Shown here in pieces: positions 8,031 to 16,618 of a stretch of DNA of 64,000 bases. The translations under genes and the position numbers were made by a program. Each line of letters starts with the position of its first letter. Position 1 is the first letter of the stretch. Below the pieces are notes generated by a model. It saw only the letters and a program-made list of their open reading frames with translations, did no database searches and was not told the origin of the DNA. The stretch comes from Actinomycetes bacterium (GTDB lineage Bacteria > Actinomycetota > Thermoleophilia > Solirubrobacterales > JACPNS01): contig JAEYBE010000033.1 in NCBI GenBank assembly GCA_023404495.1, positions 62,001-126,000 on the forward strand, written 5' to 3'.

Positions 8031-10028
8031 CTACTCGGCACCGCCGCCGGCCAGGCCGGGACGGGGCAGCGGCGTTGGGCGGGCGCCCTTGCCGGGGACC
8101 GGGCGCTCGGGAAGCGGGCGGCCGGTCGGCTCGCTCGGCGGAGTCTCGGGCTCGGGGGCCTTGAAGACGTCCTCTTCGGCGTCGCCGTCGAGCAGGCGGA
8201 GGAACTGATCTGACTCGATCGTCTCCTGGCGGATCAGAATCTTCGAAATCCGGTCGAGCTCCTCGCGGTGCTCCTCGAGCACCTTGTGCGCGGTCTGGTG
8301 GGCGTTCTCGACCAGGCGGCGCAGCTCGGCGTCGATCTCCGAGGCGATCTCGTTGGAGTAGTCGGGCTCGCTGGAGAACTCGCGCCCGAGGAACGGCTGG
8401 CCGTGGTCGTGGCCGAAGACTCGCGGGCCGAGCTTTTCGCTCATGCCGAAGCGCATGACCATCTGCTTGGCCGTCTGCGTGACCTTCTCGAGATCGTTCG
8501 AGGCGCCGGTGGTGATCTCGCCGAAGATGATCTCCTCGGCCGCGCGGCCGCCCAGCGTCATCGCCATGTTGTCGGTCAGCTCGCTGCGCGTGGTGAGGAA
8601 CTTGTCCTCGGTCGGCATGCTGATCGTGTAGCCCAGCGCCTGGCCGCGGTTGATGATCGAAATCTTGTGCACCGGGTCGCAGTTGGGCAGGAAGTGCCCG
8701 ACCAGCGCGTGGCCCATCTCGTGGTAGGCGGTGATCAGGCGCTCCTTGTCGCTCATCAGGCGCGACTTCTTCTCGGGCCCTGCGATCACGCGCATGATGC
8801 CCTCTTCGAGCTGCGACTCACCGATCGACTTCTTGCCGTCGCGAGCAGCGAGCAGCGCGGCCTCGTTGATCAGGTTCGCAAGGTCCGCGCCGGTGAAGCC
8901 CGGGGTCTGGCCGGCGAGCTTCTCGAGGTCGATCGAGGCGTCGATCGGCTTGCCGCGCGTGTGCACCTTGAGGATCTGGATGCGGCCCTTGCGGTCCGGG
9001 CGATCCACCGTTACCTGACGGTCAAAGCGGCCCGGGCGCAGCAGCGCCGGATCGAGCACGTCGGGACGGTTGGTGGCCGCGATCAGGATCACGTTGTCCT
9101 TGGTCTCAAAGCCGTCCATCTCGACCAGCAGCTGGTTGAGCGTCTGTTCGCGCTCGTCGTGACCGCCGCCCATGCCGGCGCCACGGTGGCGGCCGACGGC
9201 GTCGATCTCGTCCATGAAGATGATGCAGGGTGAGTTCTGCTTGGCCTGCTCGAAGAGGTCGCGAACGCGGCTGGCGCCGACGCCGACGAACATCTCGACA
9301 AAGTCAGATCCGGAGATCGAGAAGAACGGCACGCCGGCCTCTCCGGCAATTGCGCGGGCCAGCAGGGTCTTACCGGTGCCCGGAGGGCCGAAGAGCAGAA
9401 CGCCCTTCGGAATGCGCGCGCCGAGTGCCTGGAAGCGGCGCGGATCCTCGAGGAACTCCTTGACTTCCTGCAGCTCCTCGACGGCTTCCTCTACGCCTGC
9501 GACGTCCTTGAAGGTGATCTTCGGCGTGTCCGCGCTCATGCGCCGCGCGCGGCTCTTGCCGAAGCTCATGACGCGCGATCCGCCGCCGCCCTGGAGGCGA
9601 CCGAAGATGAAGAGCCAGAAGGCGATCAGCAGCAGGATCGGGAGGAACAATGTGAGCAGACTGCCGAGCGAATTGCGGTTGCTCGGCTTGACATCGAACG
9701 TGAGCTTGGTCTCGCCCTGCTTGGTCTGCTGCTTCTTGATCTCGTTGGTCAGCGTCGTCGCGTACTCAGGCGGGTAGGCGGTCTTGTAGGTGCGCTCCTT
9801 CTCGGAGAGGCCCTTGGCGTCGCCGGCGTTCACTCGCGTGACCTGAAGGCTGTTGTTGGCGGTGTCCATCACCACCTTGGAGACGTCACCGCTTGCCAGC
9901 TGCGAGGAAAAATCGCCGAAGGTCTGCGACTGCTTGTCGGTCGACGGCGCCATCATGCGCGTGACCAGGAAGACCACTAGAACCAGCAGGATGATCGGTA
10001 CCAGTGCGCGTTTGGCAGTCGGATTCAT
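8031..10028 (-). CDS. ftsH: ATP-dependent zinc metalloprotease FtsH
   Basis: Membrane-bound AAA+ protease that removes damaged or regulatory membrane and cytosolic proteins as a hexamer. 665 residues: an N-terminal helix (about 5-25), an extracytoplasmic domain, a second helix near 120-145, Walker A FGPPGTGKT near 214-221, Walker B IIFMDEIDAVG, the second region of homology RPGRFDR, and the zinc site HEMGH near 436-440. The C-terminal 40 residues are Pro-rich. ATG 10028 is given; an in-frame TTG at 10037 is closer to a GAGG box held in a hairpin. Confidence 0.96.
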   Translation of the reverse strand: MNPTAKRALVPIILLVLVVFLVTRMMAPSTDKQSQTFGDFSSQLASGDVSKVVMDTANNSLQVTRVNAGDAKGLSEKERTYKTAYPPEYATTLTNEIKKQQTKQGETKLTFDVKPSNRNSLGSLLTLFLPILLLIAFWLFIFGRLQGGGGSRVMSFGKSRARRMSADTPKITFKDVAGVEEAVEELQEVKEFLEDPRRFQALGARIPKGVLLFGPPGTGKTLLARAIAGEAGVPFFSISGSDFVEMFVGVGASRVRDLFEQAKQNSPCIIFMDEIDAVGRHRGAGMGGGHDEREQTLNQLLVEMDGFETKDNVILIAATNRPDVLDPALLRPGRFDRQVTVDRPDRKGRIQILKVHTRGKPIDASIDLEKLAGQTPGFTGADLANLINEAALLAARDGKKSIGESQLEEGIMRVIAGPEKKSRLMSDKERLITAYHEMGHALVGHFLPNCDPVHKISIINRGQALGYTISMPTEDKFLTTRSELTDNMAMTLGGRAAEEIIFGEITTGASNDLEKVTQTAKQMVMRFGMSEKLGPRVFGHDHGQPFLGREFSSEPDYSNEIASEIDAELRRLVENAHQTAHKVLEEHREELDRISKILIRQETIESDQFLRLLDGDAEEDVFKAPEPETPPSEPTGRPLPERPVPGKGARPTPLPRPGLAGGGAE

Positions 10029-10040
10029 GGGCTTCAAATA

Positions 10041-10073
10041 CCTCGAAAAACGAGGCTACCAGTGATTCGGTAG
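10041..10073 (-). promoter_or_regulatory. Tandem hairpins in the ftsH leader, one containing the GAGG box
   Basis: On the minus strand two hairpins precede ftsH: CTACC/GGTAG with an 8-base loop (10056-10073) and CCTCG-TTTTT-CGAGG (10041-10055). The GAGG that would pair with 16S rRNA lies in the second stem. This could control translation, for instance with temperature, but it is inference from a short stem. Confidence 0.35.
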
Positions 10074-10080
10074 CTCGCTG

Positions 10081-10611
10081 TCAGGTCTTTAATGCGGCCA
10101 CGTAGGGCAAGTTGCGCAATTGCTCGCCGTGATCTAGGCCATAGCCGACGACAAACTTGTCGGGAATCTCGAATCCGACGTATCGCAGGTCCGGGTCGAC
10201 CTTGAATCTGGCCGGCTTGATCAGCAGCGCGCAGACCTCGAGCGACGCTGGATTGCGCGCATTCAGGTTCTTCAGCAAATATGAGAGGGTGAGACCGGAA
10301 TCGACGATGTCTTCGACGATCAGCACGTCTCGACCCTCAATCGGCGTATCGAGGTCCTTGAGGATCCGCACCACGCCGGAAGACTCAGTACTCGAGCCGT
10401 ACGAAGAAACCGCCATGAAGTCGAGCTCGCAATCGACCTCGAGCTGGCGCATCAGGTCGGCGAGAAAGAAGACGGCACCCTTGAGCACGCCGACCAGCAA
10501 CACGTTCTTGCCGGCATAGTCCTGGTTGATCTGCGCGGCGAGCGCGCGGATGCGCTGACGCAGGTCGTCGGACTGAACGAGGATCTCGCCGATCTGTTCG
10601 CGGGCGGGCAC
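10081..10611 (-). CDS. hpt: Hypoxanthine(-guanine) phosphoribosyltransferase
   Basis: Purine salvage: joins hypoxanthine or guanine to PRPP to make IMP or GMP. 176 residues, the usual bacterial size. The PRPP-binding loop VLIVEDIVDSGLTL, the early GVLKGAVFF, and the C-terminal YVGFEIPDKFVVGYGLD are diagnostic. The start is GTG with TACACT 7 nt upstream, suggesting its own leaderless promoter in the 37-bp gap after tilS. tilS-hpt-ftsH is a widespread bacterial order. Confidence 0.96.
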   Translation of the reverse strand: MPAREQIGEILVQSDDLRQRIRALAAQINQDYAGKNVLLVGVLKGAVFFLADLMRQLEVDCELDFMAVSSYGSSTESSGVVRILKDLDTPIEGRDVLIVEDIVDSGLTLSYLLKNLNARNPASLEVCALLIKPARFKVDPDLRYVGFEIPDKFVVGYGLDHGEQLRNLPYVAALKT

Positions 10612-10648
10612 TGCGTCGAGTGTAGGCGCGCGGAATCGCGCGTCCTGA

Positions 10649-11626
10649 TCAACCTTCGTCGATCACGCGCGCGCGGCCGCGACGGATCGCCAGACGCGCG
10701 CCTTCGACCTGCAGCTCGCGCAGCTCGCCGCCAGCGCCCAGGCGCAGCGCTTCGGAAAGCAGCCTGGCGGCCTTGGGCACCGGCACCGGCCGCCGCTCTT
10801 CGACGTAGTGGCGCAGCACCGCGCCGCCGATCGCCGGCGGCAGCTCAGAGAGTCCGTCGAGGTCCAGTGCGCCGTCCTCGGTGGTCAGCTCTGCGGTCAG
10901 GCGTTGGGTGACGCTTGAGAGTTCGTAGCTTTCCTGGCGCAGATCGGCGACGGTTTGCAGCAGATTGGCAAATGCCGCAGGGTGCAGCTCCTCGGCGTCT
11001 GCCAGCAACTTGCGGGCGCGCACGCGCGCAAATCGCTGATCGTCATTGGATGCATCCTCGCGCCATGCCTCGCCTTTGGACGAGAGCCACTCGCGCAGCT
11101 CGCTGCGCCTGATCCCAAGCAATGGGCGCACGATCCGCCCGCGGCGGGCAGGCATGCCGGTGAGGGCCCGGCGTCCGGGTGAGGCGAAGAGCCGGTAGAG
11201 CACGGTCTCGGCCTGGTCATCGGCCGTATGGGCTGTGACGATCGCCGCGTCCTCGCCGGCCTGCTCGGCAATGCGCTCCGCCGCCGAGTAGCGCAGCTCG
11301 CGCGCCCAATCCTGCAGGTTGCCGGTCTGCGGTGAGCCGGCGTCTGCAACCGTCAGATCGACGCCCAGCCGCCGGCAGAGCTCGCGGCAGAACTGCGCGT
11401 CGCCCTCACTCTCGGCCCCGCGCAGTCCGTAGTTGACGTGCAGCGCCCGCAGGCCTGCTGGCGGCGCAAGCTCGCTGAGCGCAAGCAGCAGGGCAACCGA
11501 GTCGCCTCCACCCGAGAGCATCGCCACGAACGGTGTCGATTCTGTCGGCGCGCCGAGCGCCGCCAGCTCTTGGCGGATCACTTCTGGCACGCCCGCGCAG
11601 GTTCCTGAAGCTTTCTGGTGGTTCAT
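10649..11626 (-). CDS. tilS: tRNA(Ile)-lysidine synthase
   Basis: Modifies C34 of the CAU-anticodon tRNA(Ile) to lysidine so that it reads AUA. 325 residues from ATG 11626; an in-frame start at 11659 would add 11 residues. The PP-loop ATP motif SGGGDSVALL is near the N-terminus, followed by ALHVNYGLRG, TAHTADDQAETVL and the RPLLGIRRSELREW segment, all typical of TilS. It is divergent from the subtilase gene. A 15-bp tandem repeat (CATACGACNNTCGTC) spans 11624-11653 over the start region. Confidence 0.93.
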   Translation of the reverse strand: MNHQKASGTCAGVPEVIRQELAALGAPTESTPFVAMLSGGGDSVALLLALSELAPPAGLRALHVNYGLRGAESEGDAQFCRELCRRLGVDLTVADAGSPQTGNLQDWARELRYSAAERIAEQAGEDAAIVTAHTADDQAETVLYRLFASPGRRALTGMPARRGRIVRPLLGIRRSELREWLSSKGEAWREDASNDDQRFARVRARKLLADAEELHPAAFANLLQTVADLRQESYELSSVTQRLTAELTTEDGALDLDGLSELPPAIGGAVLRHYVEERRPVPVPKAARLLSEALRLGAGGELRELQVEGARLAIRRGRARVIDEG

Positions 11627-11706
11627 ACGACATTCGTCCATACGACGATCGTCCAGCAATCGCGCTGCATATATGGACTCGCGCGCGCGTGCACGACAAC
11701 AACATC

Positions 11707-13317
11707 GTGCACGGTGTCAGCACAGTATCTCTCGGCGGCCTGTCCGCTCGCGCATGGAAGCGCATCGGACTCGTCGCCGTGGTGCTGACCGCACTCCTCG
11801 CCGTCGTTCCAGAAGCTCGCGCCGCGTCCGACACCGTCGCGGCCAGCCAGCAGCTGATCGTCGGCTTTGAGAACGGAACGAGTCGCTCGGAATCTGCCGC
11901 GATCATCAATGACACCGATGTATCGATCGCACAGCGGCTTCCGGGCGGCGCGCTCCTGGTCGATGTCGACCCGGGCGAGAATCCCGCAGGCGTCGCCGAC
12001 CAGCTCGAGTCCGATGGCGCCGTGCGCTACGCCACGCCCAACTTCGTGGTGCGCGCTTCCGAGGTCGCCAGCGACCCGCTGATCGCCAACGGCAGCATGT
12101 GGAACCTGCTGCGCGTGCACGCCCCTGCCGCGTGGGCGGCGACAACCGGGAGCGGCGCGGTGGTCGCGGTGCTCGACGCCGGCGTCAACCTGACCAACCC
12201 GGACATCGCCCCGAGCCTCTGGACCAACCCCGAGGAAGTTGCCGGCAATGGCCTCGACGACGACAACGACGGATTCGTCGACGACGTCAACGGCGCGGAC
12301 TGGATCGACCGCGACGGCGCCCCGACCGACACCAACGGTCACGGCACGCACGTCGCCGGGACGATTGCCGCGGCCGCAGGAAACGGATTTGGCGGCGCCG
12401 GCGTTGCTCCCGGCGCCAAGCTGATGCCGCTGCGCTTTCTCGACTCGCGCGGCTCGGGCACCGTTGCCGACGCGATCTCCGCGATTCAGTTCGCGATCAA
12501 CCACCGGGTTGATGTGATCAACGCCAGCTGGGGCGGCCCCGACTACTCCCCCGCCCTGCGCGACGCATTCGCGCGCGCCGGCGCCGCAGGGATCACCGTT
12601 GTCGCCGCCGCCGGCAACGACGGCGTCTCAAACGATTCTTCGCCGACCTACCCGGCAGCCTTCAGCCTGCCGAACCTGATCGCCGTCGCCGCCAGCGACC
12701 GCCGCGACCAGCTCGCAGCGTTCTCAAACTACGGCCGCGGCGTCGCGGTCGCCGCACCGGGCGTCGGAATACTCAGCACCGAGGGCGCCGGCATCGGAAC
12801 GATGAGCGGCACTTCGATGGCAGCACCCCACGTCGCAGGCATCGCGGCGCTCGTGCACTCCTTCAACGAGTATCTCCCCCCGACCAGCGTGATCGCCGCG
12901 ATCAGCGCAGGCTCAATCAAGAACCCCGCACTCACGGGCCGGGTCAGCAGCGGTGGCGTCGCCGATGCCGCAGGTGCACTCCAGGCTGTCGGCGCGGAGG
13001 TTGCCGACATCGATCGCGGCACTGCCCCCGGGTCGTTCAAGCTCCGCAAGCCGGGCAAGCGCGTGCGCATCAAGGGCCGCCGCGGGTACGTGCGCTTTGC
13101 CTGGTCGAAGTCGCGTGACTCGGACCTGGTCGGCTACGACGTCGTCGTCAACGGCAAGGTGCGCGCGCAGGTTCGCTCGACGCACGCCCGCATCAAGGTG
13201 CCGGCAGGCAGGCTTACCTGGAAGGTCGTCGCTGTGGACGCCCAGGGGAACAGCACGACCGCATCGCGCTCGTCAAAGAGCAACGGAAGAATTGCCGTGC
13301 TTCGCAAGAAGCGGTAG
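11707..13317 (+). CDS. Secreted subtilisin-like serine protease (S8) with FN3-like C-terminus
   Basis: 536 residues from GTG 11707 (GTG 11689 also possible). A signal peptide (WKRIGLVAVVLTALLAVVP) leads into an I9-like prodomain ending near ATPNFVVRASE. The peptidase domain has the Asp of VAVLDAGVN, the His of NGHGTHVAGTIAA, the oxyanion Asn of AAAGNDG and the Ser of GTMSGTSMAAPHVAG, so the triad is complete. The last 100 residues are a beta-rich FN3-like module (WSKSRDSDLVGYDVVVNG) with a basic tail. Divergent from tilS. Likely an extracellular scavenging protease. Confidence 0.93.
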   Translation: MHGVSTVSLGGLSARAWKRIGLVAVVLTALLAVVPEARAASDTVAASQQLIVGFENGTSRSESAAIINDTDVSIAQRLPGGALLVDVDPGENPAGVADQLESDGAVRYATPNFVVRASEVASDPLIANGSMWNLLRVHAPAAWAATTGSGAVVAVLDAGVNLTNPDIAPSLWTNPEEVAGNGLDDDNDGFVDDVNGADWIDRDGAPTDTNGHGTHVAGTIAAAAGNGFGGAGVAPGAKLMPLRFLDSRGSGTVADAISAIQFAINHRVDVINASWGGPDYSPALRDAFARAGAAGITVVAAAGNDGVSNDSSPTYPAAFSLPNLIAVAASDRRDQLAAFSNYGRGVAVAAPGVGILSTEGAGIGTMSGTSMAAPHVAGIAALVHSFNEYLPPTSVIAAISAGSIKNPALTGRVSSGGVADAAGALQAVGAEVADIDRGTAPGSFKLRKPGKRVRIKGRRGYVRFAWSKSRDSDLVGYDVVVNGKVRAQVRSTHARIKVPAGRLTWKVVAVDAQGNSTTASRSSKSNGRIAVLRKKR

Positions 13318-13370
13318 TTGCGGCTTCGGGCGGGCGAATTCGGGGTAAACACTGGCGTTATGCTTCCGCC

Positions 13371-14183
13371 GTGCGCCAATGCCTGAAATTCGCTTTGGCC
13401 GTCGGCGCCGTGGCGGCTGCGGCGTGCGGTGCCTCGACTCCCCCCGTTGCCGCAGCGGCCTCACCTCCGACGTTATCCGGAATATCCGGCTCGCTCCAAC
13501 CGAGGACGCTGAAGTTTCGTCCGACCAAACGCACACCTATTCAAATGACTCTCCGGTCCCAAGAGAGCTTCGTCGCTGGCACGCCGACACGCGTAACTCT
13601 CAAGGTGAAGTTCGTCGACGTCCCGATGTGGGTCCGCACCCGCGGGAAAGTGAGAAAGATTCCAGCGTTCAAGCTCTTCAGTCGCATGCACGTCCGGCCG
13701 TCGCTTATCGCGATGGCCGCATCGTGTCGGCCGCTGGGTGGAAAACTTGAGGTCTACGATCCGAAATGCGCGCCGGAAGGCAATGGAAAAGCTCTCGGCT
13801 CCAAGACAATAGACCTCCCGCCCGTTGGTGACAAGTTCACACGTATTCGGTTCGACATCGGAACTAGCTATGCATTCGACATGACTTTTGATCGCAATGC
13901 TAGAAAGGCGAAGTGGCTCCGAAGGAACCAGTCGGTAACCTGGCGAGCGCTGGTGACGTTCCCGAGATGCCTCGCACCTGACGCCTCGGGTCGGTACTCG
14001 GACCTTCCGAGAATCGCCACCTCTCCCTGCCAGCCAGGCGACCTTTCCGTAGGTACCACCTACACGCTTGCTGGAAAGACTTGGCGAGGCTCGGGATCAG
14101 AAGCGTTCAGAACATTTGGGAGCAACAAGCGTGGCAGCGTGACGATCTTCCCAGCGGGATGGCCCGCGAATTCCGTATCGTGA
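13371..14183 (+). CDS. Hypothetical secreted protein
   Basis: 270 residues starting at GTG with TATGCT 6 nt upstream (leaderless pattern). The N-terminus is a signal sequence ending AAAAC, which might be a poor lipobox. The mature part is beta-rich with KFRPTKRTPIQM, KVKFVDVPMWVRTR and several Cys (SCRPLGG, KCAPEG, RCLAPD, PCQPGD) that could form disulfides. No family recognised. Base use is visibly less GC-biased than neighbours. It begins a run of three unrecognised exported proteins. Confidence 0.75.
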   Translation: MRQCLKFALAVGAVAAAACGASTPPVAAAASPPTLSGISGSLQPRTLKFRPTKRTPIQMTLRSQESFVAGTPTRVTLKVKFVDVPMWVRTRGKVRKIPAFKLFSRMHVRPSLIAMAASCRPLGGKLEVYDPKCAPEGNGKALGSKTIDLPPVGDKFTRIRFDIGTSYAFDMTFDRNARKAKWLRRNQSVTWRALVTFPRCLAPDASGRYSDLPRIATSPCQPGDLSVGTTYTLAGKTWRGSGSEAFRTFGSNKRGSVTIFPAGWPANSVS

Positions 14184-14201
14184 GACTGGTCGGCGCCGGA
14201 T

Positions 14202-14274
14202 TCAGCTCTCGCGCGTCTCGACGCGGAAGAGTTCGATCGAGTCGTCAAAGCCCTTCAGGCGCACGTTGCCGAGG
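14202..14274 (-). pseudogene. 3'-end remnant of a nucleotide cyclase gene
   Basis: Reading the minus strand gives LGNVRLKGFDDSIELFRVET followed by RES and stop, the same C-terminus as the cyclase at 16619-17917 (IGNVRLKGFDDSVELFRVET). The DNA identity covers 14209-14272 against 16623-16686, 61 of 64 bases. Upstream the similarity stops and there is no cyclase domain, so this is a scrap left by duplication, recombination or integration. It lies in the same orientation as the intact copy, so the two act as direct repeats around 2.35 kb. Confidence 0.75.
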
Positions 14275-14421
14275 CAACGGCCATATCGCGGCCCCGAACA
14301 TCGAGCGTGACCGCTCGGTTTCCTCAGCTGCGAGTACCAACGCTGGCTCATCGACACGCTTGACAGAAAGTTCCAGTCTCGATACCGTGTTTTGATCGCA
14401 ATCCTGCCGAAAGGGGCATAC

Positions 14422-15264
14422 GTGCGCGTCTTGCTCGGCGCATCGCTATTCGTGATCGCCCTCGTGGGTGGCACGGCCACCGAAGCCTCCGCTCGGTCTG
14501 GCTCGCCTGAAGCCCTACAAGCTTCAGTAGCGTCAACCGCTCAATCCGGCAAAGTTCTGTTCATTGCTTCGACAGCGACTTTCGCCCCGCCGAAGGGCAA
14601 GTCGCACGCAAAGACCTGCAAGGGCAGGGTTTCGATGAAGGTTTCGCTTGGGGGCCGGAGGCAATCTGTTGCGCACCCTAAACTGAAGACTGTCGGACAG
14701 GCGTGCGCCGCGACGGGACGTCTGGCGGTCCCGGCGAATACCGTCGGCAAGTCGAAGGTGTTCTTCTACTCCTTCGGCGGGAATAAGGCCGTCAAGAAGT
14801 GGAACCTTTCACCTCGGTTGCGCGTCACGCCGCCGTTGAAAACTGGCGAAATGTTCTCGCTGACCCCAGCAAAGTGGTCCTTCTTCTCCGGACATACGAG
14901 CCTGCAGAAGCCACAGAACTGGCAGTTCGAGAGCGACGCGGGCGGATTCGTTCGCTACACGAACCGCGGCGGCACCCTTCGGTTCGATTGCACGGACGCT
15001 GTGAAGATCTCGATCCTCTGGGTCGGAGATCGATTGATCACCAGTTCCCATTCCGCTGGCTCGGCTGTTGTCAAATTTGAAGGTCGCGAGTCCGACGACG
15101 TCGGTGCCCACTTTTTGGCGGTGACCGGAGAAGCGCGGTTTCTGACCAGCGCGTTTGCCGTTGGATCACTGAAATTCGAAGGCGACGTTCAGTCGCCGGA
15201 CGGGAGTTGGCACAAATGTTCTACCGCCTCAATGCCGGTCAGCGTCGTGCGGATTCTGTTTTGA
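14422..15264 (+). CDS. Hypothetical secreted protein
   Basis: 280 residues. GTG 14422 is chosen because aaagggg lies just upstream and the protein then begins with a clean signal peptide (MRVLLGASLFVIALVGG, cleavage after EASA). The mature protein is basic and rich in beta-forming residues, with Cys pairs around HAKTCKGRV and GQACAATGR. No recognised family. The gene lies between the two copies of the cyclase 3' end and is followed directly by another secreted protein, whose start overlaps its stop. Confidence 0.7.
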   Translation: MRVLLGASLFVIALVGGTATEASARSGSPEALQASVASTAQSGKVLFIASTATFAPPKGKSHAKTCKGRVSMKVSLGGRRQSVAHPKLKTVGQACAATGRLAVPANTVGKSKVFFYSFGGNKAVKKWNLSPRLRVTPPLKTGEMFSLTPAKWSFFSGHTSLQKPQNWQFESDAGGFVRYTNRGGTLRFDCTDAVKISILWVGDRLITSSHSAGSAVVKFEGRESDDVGAHFLAVTGEARFLTSAFAVGSLKFEGDVQSPDGSWHKCSTASMPVSVVRILF

Positions 15265-16556
15265 TTTTGCGCGCAACGACAACCTCGCGGAAAGTCATCG
15301 TCCGATGTTTGCTCCCAGCTGTGCTCGTGATCGTCGCGACGGGGTGGATCGCGGCTGCGCCAGCCGCGGCAGCGGACGCGAAGGTGAGCGGATTCAAGTC
15401 GAAAAAGATCGTCCTCGGCAAGTCGATCGCCGGTATCAGCATTCCGGGTAAGACACGTCAGCTCAAGTCCTCATTCGGCCAAGGCAAGCAGTGTCGAAAG
15501 ACGAAGCAGACCATTTCGGTCCTGATGGGTCCGCAAAAGCTCCTTGAATGCGTCGCGCCGCTGCGCAGCGATCGACCGTTCGTCCTCGCGTCTGGACACG
15601 TAGGGAAGAGGGGCGATCTAATCGGCGTGGTCAGTGCATGTGGGTACTCCTCCAAAGCGATTGACCACCTCAACTGCAGGGGCGGATTAGGCGAAATGAC
15701 GATAGATCCCGGCGGGTACAAACTCGGTTATCCATTGAGCGCGATGGGACAATTGAGCAACTCATTTTTAGATGCGACGCTCGAGCCGATCAAGTCGACT
15801 CCCGCCCAGGGCGCCAATCAGGTCGCGTGGCCTACGAAGGTCCTTGCACGGCAGTATCGGCACAACATGACCCAGCTGTTCTTTGCTCCAACCAACGGCG
15901 AACTCATGTCGGTTGTGATGCGCTGGGTCCCCTGGCGAGATTTTAGGCCGAGCTCAAACGCGATTGTCTTGGGCGAAAGGATGGCCGGGCTGAAACTGGG
16001 CGACTCACTGGCCGAGATGAAGAAGCGAATCAGCTCGAAGGAGTCGTTCGGCCGCTTTTCGTTCTGCGGCCGGTACTCCGGCAGTCGTCGTTGGTGCAGC
16101 ATAAAGAACACTGAGCTCGGTCCGGTTTTCGACGCTGTAACCCACAAGGGCCGGGTCGTCTACCTGCGGTCCGAGTGCCAATCGCTGAAACTCGCAGGCT
16201 ACGCCTTGCTGCTGGGGGTAAAGAATGTCGAGAACACCGGTACGTCCATGCCGTGCGCAGAGGACAAAGTCAACATGCCCATCGTGCCGATCTTCGCGAA
16301 GCTCGGACAATCGCTTCCCCAGGTCGAGGCGAAGCTCGCCGGTTTTACCAAGCTCGACTCTCAGCTGAGCGTCCCGGAAGGGATTGGTTCAAGCCTTCAC
16401 CCAACGTACCTCGATGACTTTTTCAATGTCAGCCTGATCTTTGACTCGAACCAAAGCGAGACCATCTTCTTCCGCGACAGCGCGACCTCGCGGACCATCC
16501 TGCAGTTCAGTTCCTCAGGGCGCCTGTACAAGGTCACGATCGGCGCGCTCAAATGA
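15261..16556 (+). CDS. Hypothetical secreted protein
   Basis: About 431 residues. A TTG at 15261 overlaps the previous stop (TTGA) and opens a signal region (VIVRCLLPAVLVIVATGWIA, then AAPAAAADA); ATG 15216 is an alternative. The mature part contains two similar beta-rich units built around KKIVLGKSIAGISIPG and NAIVLGERMAGLKLGD, each followed by Cys-containing segments, suggesting an internal duplication. I recognise no family. Coupled to the upstream secreted protein, and more AT-rich than the surrounding housekeeping genes. Confidence 0.7.
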   Translation: MILRATTTSRKVIVRCLLPAVLVIVATGWIAAAPAAAADAKVSGFKSKKIVLGKSIAGISIPGKTRQLKSSFGQGKQCRKTKQTISVLMGPQKLLECVAPLRSDRPFVLASGHVGKRGDLIGVVSACGYSSKAIDHLNCRGGLGEMTIDPGGYKLGYPLSAMGQLSNSFLDATLEPIKSTPAQGANQVAWPTKVLARQYRHNMTQLFFAPTNGELMSVVMRWVPWRDFRPSSNAIVLGERMAGLKLGDSLAEMKKRISSKESFGRFSFCGRYSGSRRWCSIKNTELGPVFDAVTHKGRVVYLRSECQSLKLAGYALLLGVKNVENTGTSMPCAEDKVNMPIVPIFAKLGQSLPQVEAKLAGFTKLDSQLSVPEGIGSSLHPTYLDDFFNVSLIFDSNQSETIFFRDSATSRTILQFSSSGRLYKVTIGALK

Positions 16557-16618
16557 GCTGAGCGCACGGCGGCCACACAACTACGAGACGATCGCCCTCA
16601 TATGCGCGTTCGGGGCCC

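Noticed and set aside
14202..14480. 92-residue minus-strand open frame as a real gene
   Set aside because: Only its last 23 residues match the cyclase end; the rest overlaps the start of the secreted protein on the other strand, so it is treated as a remnant.
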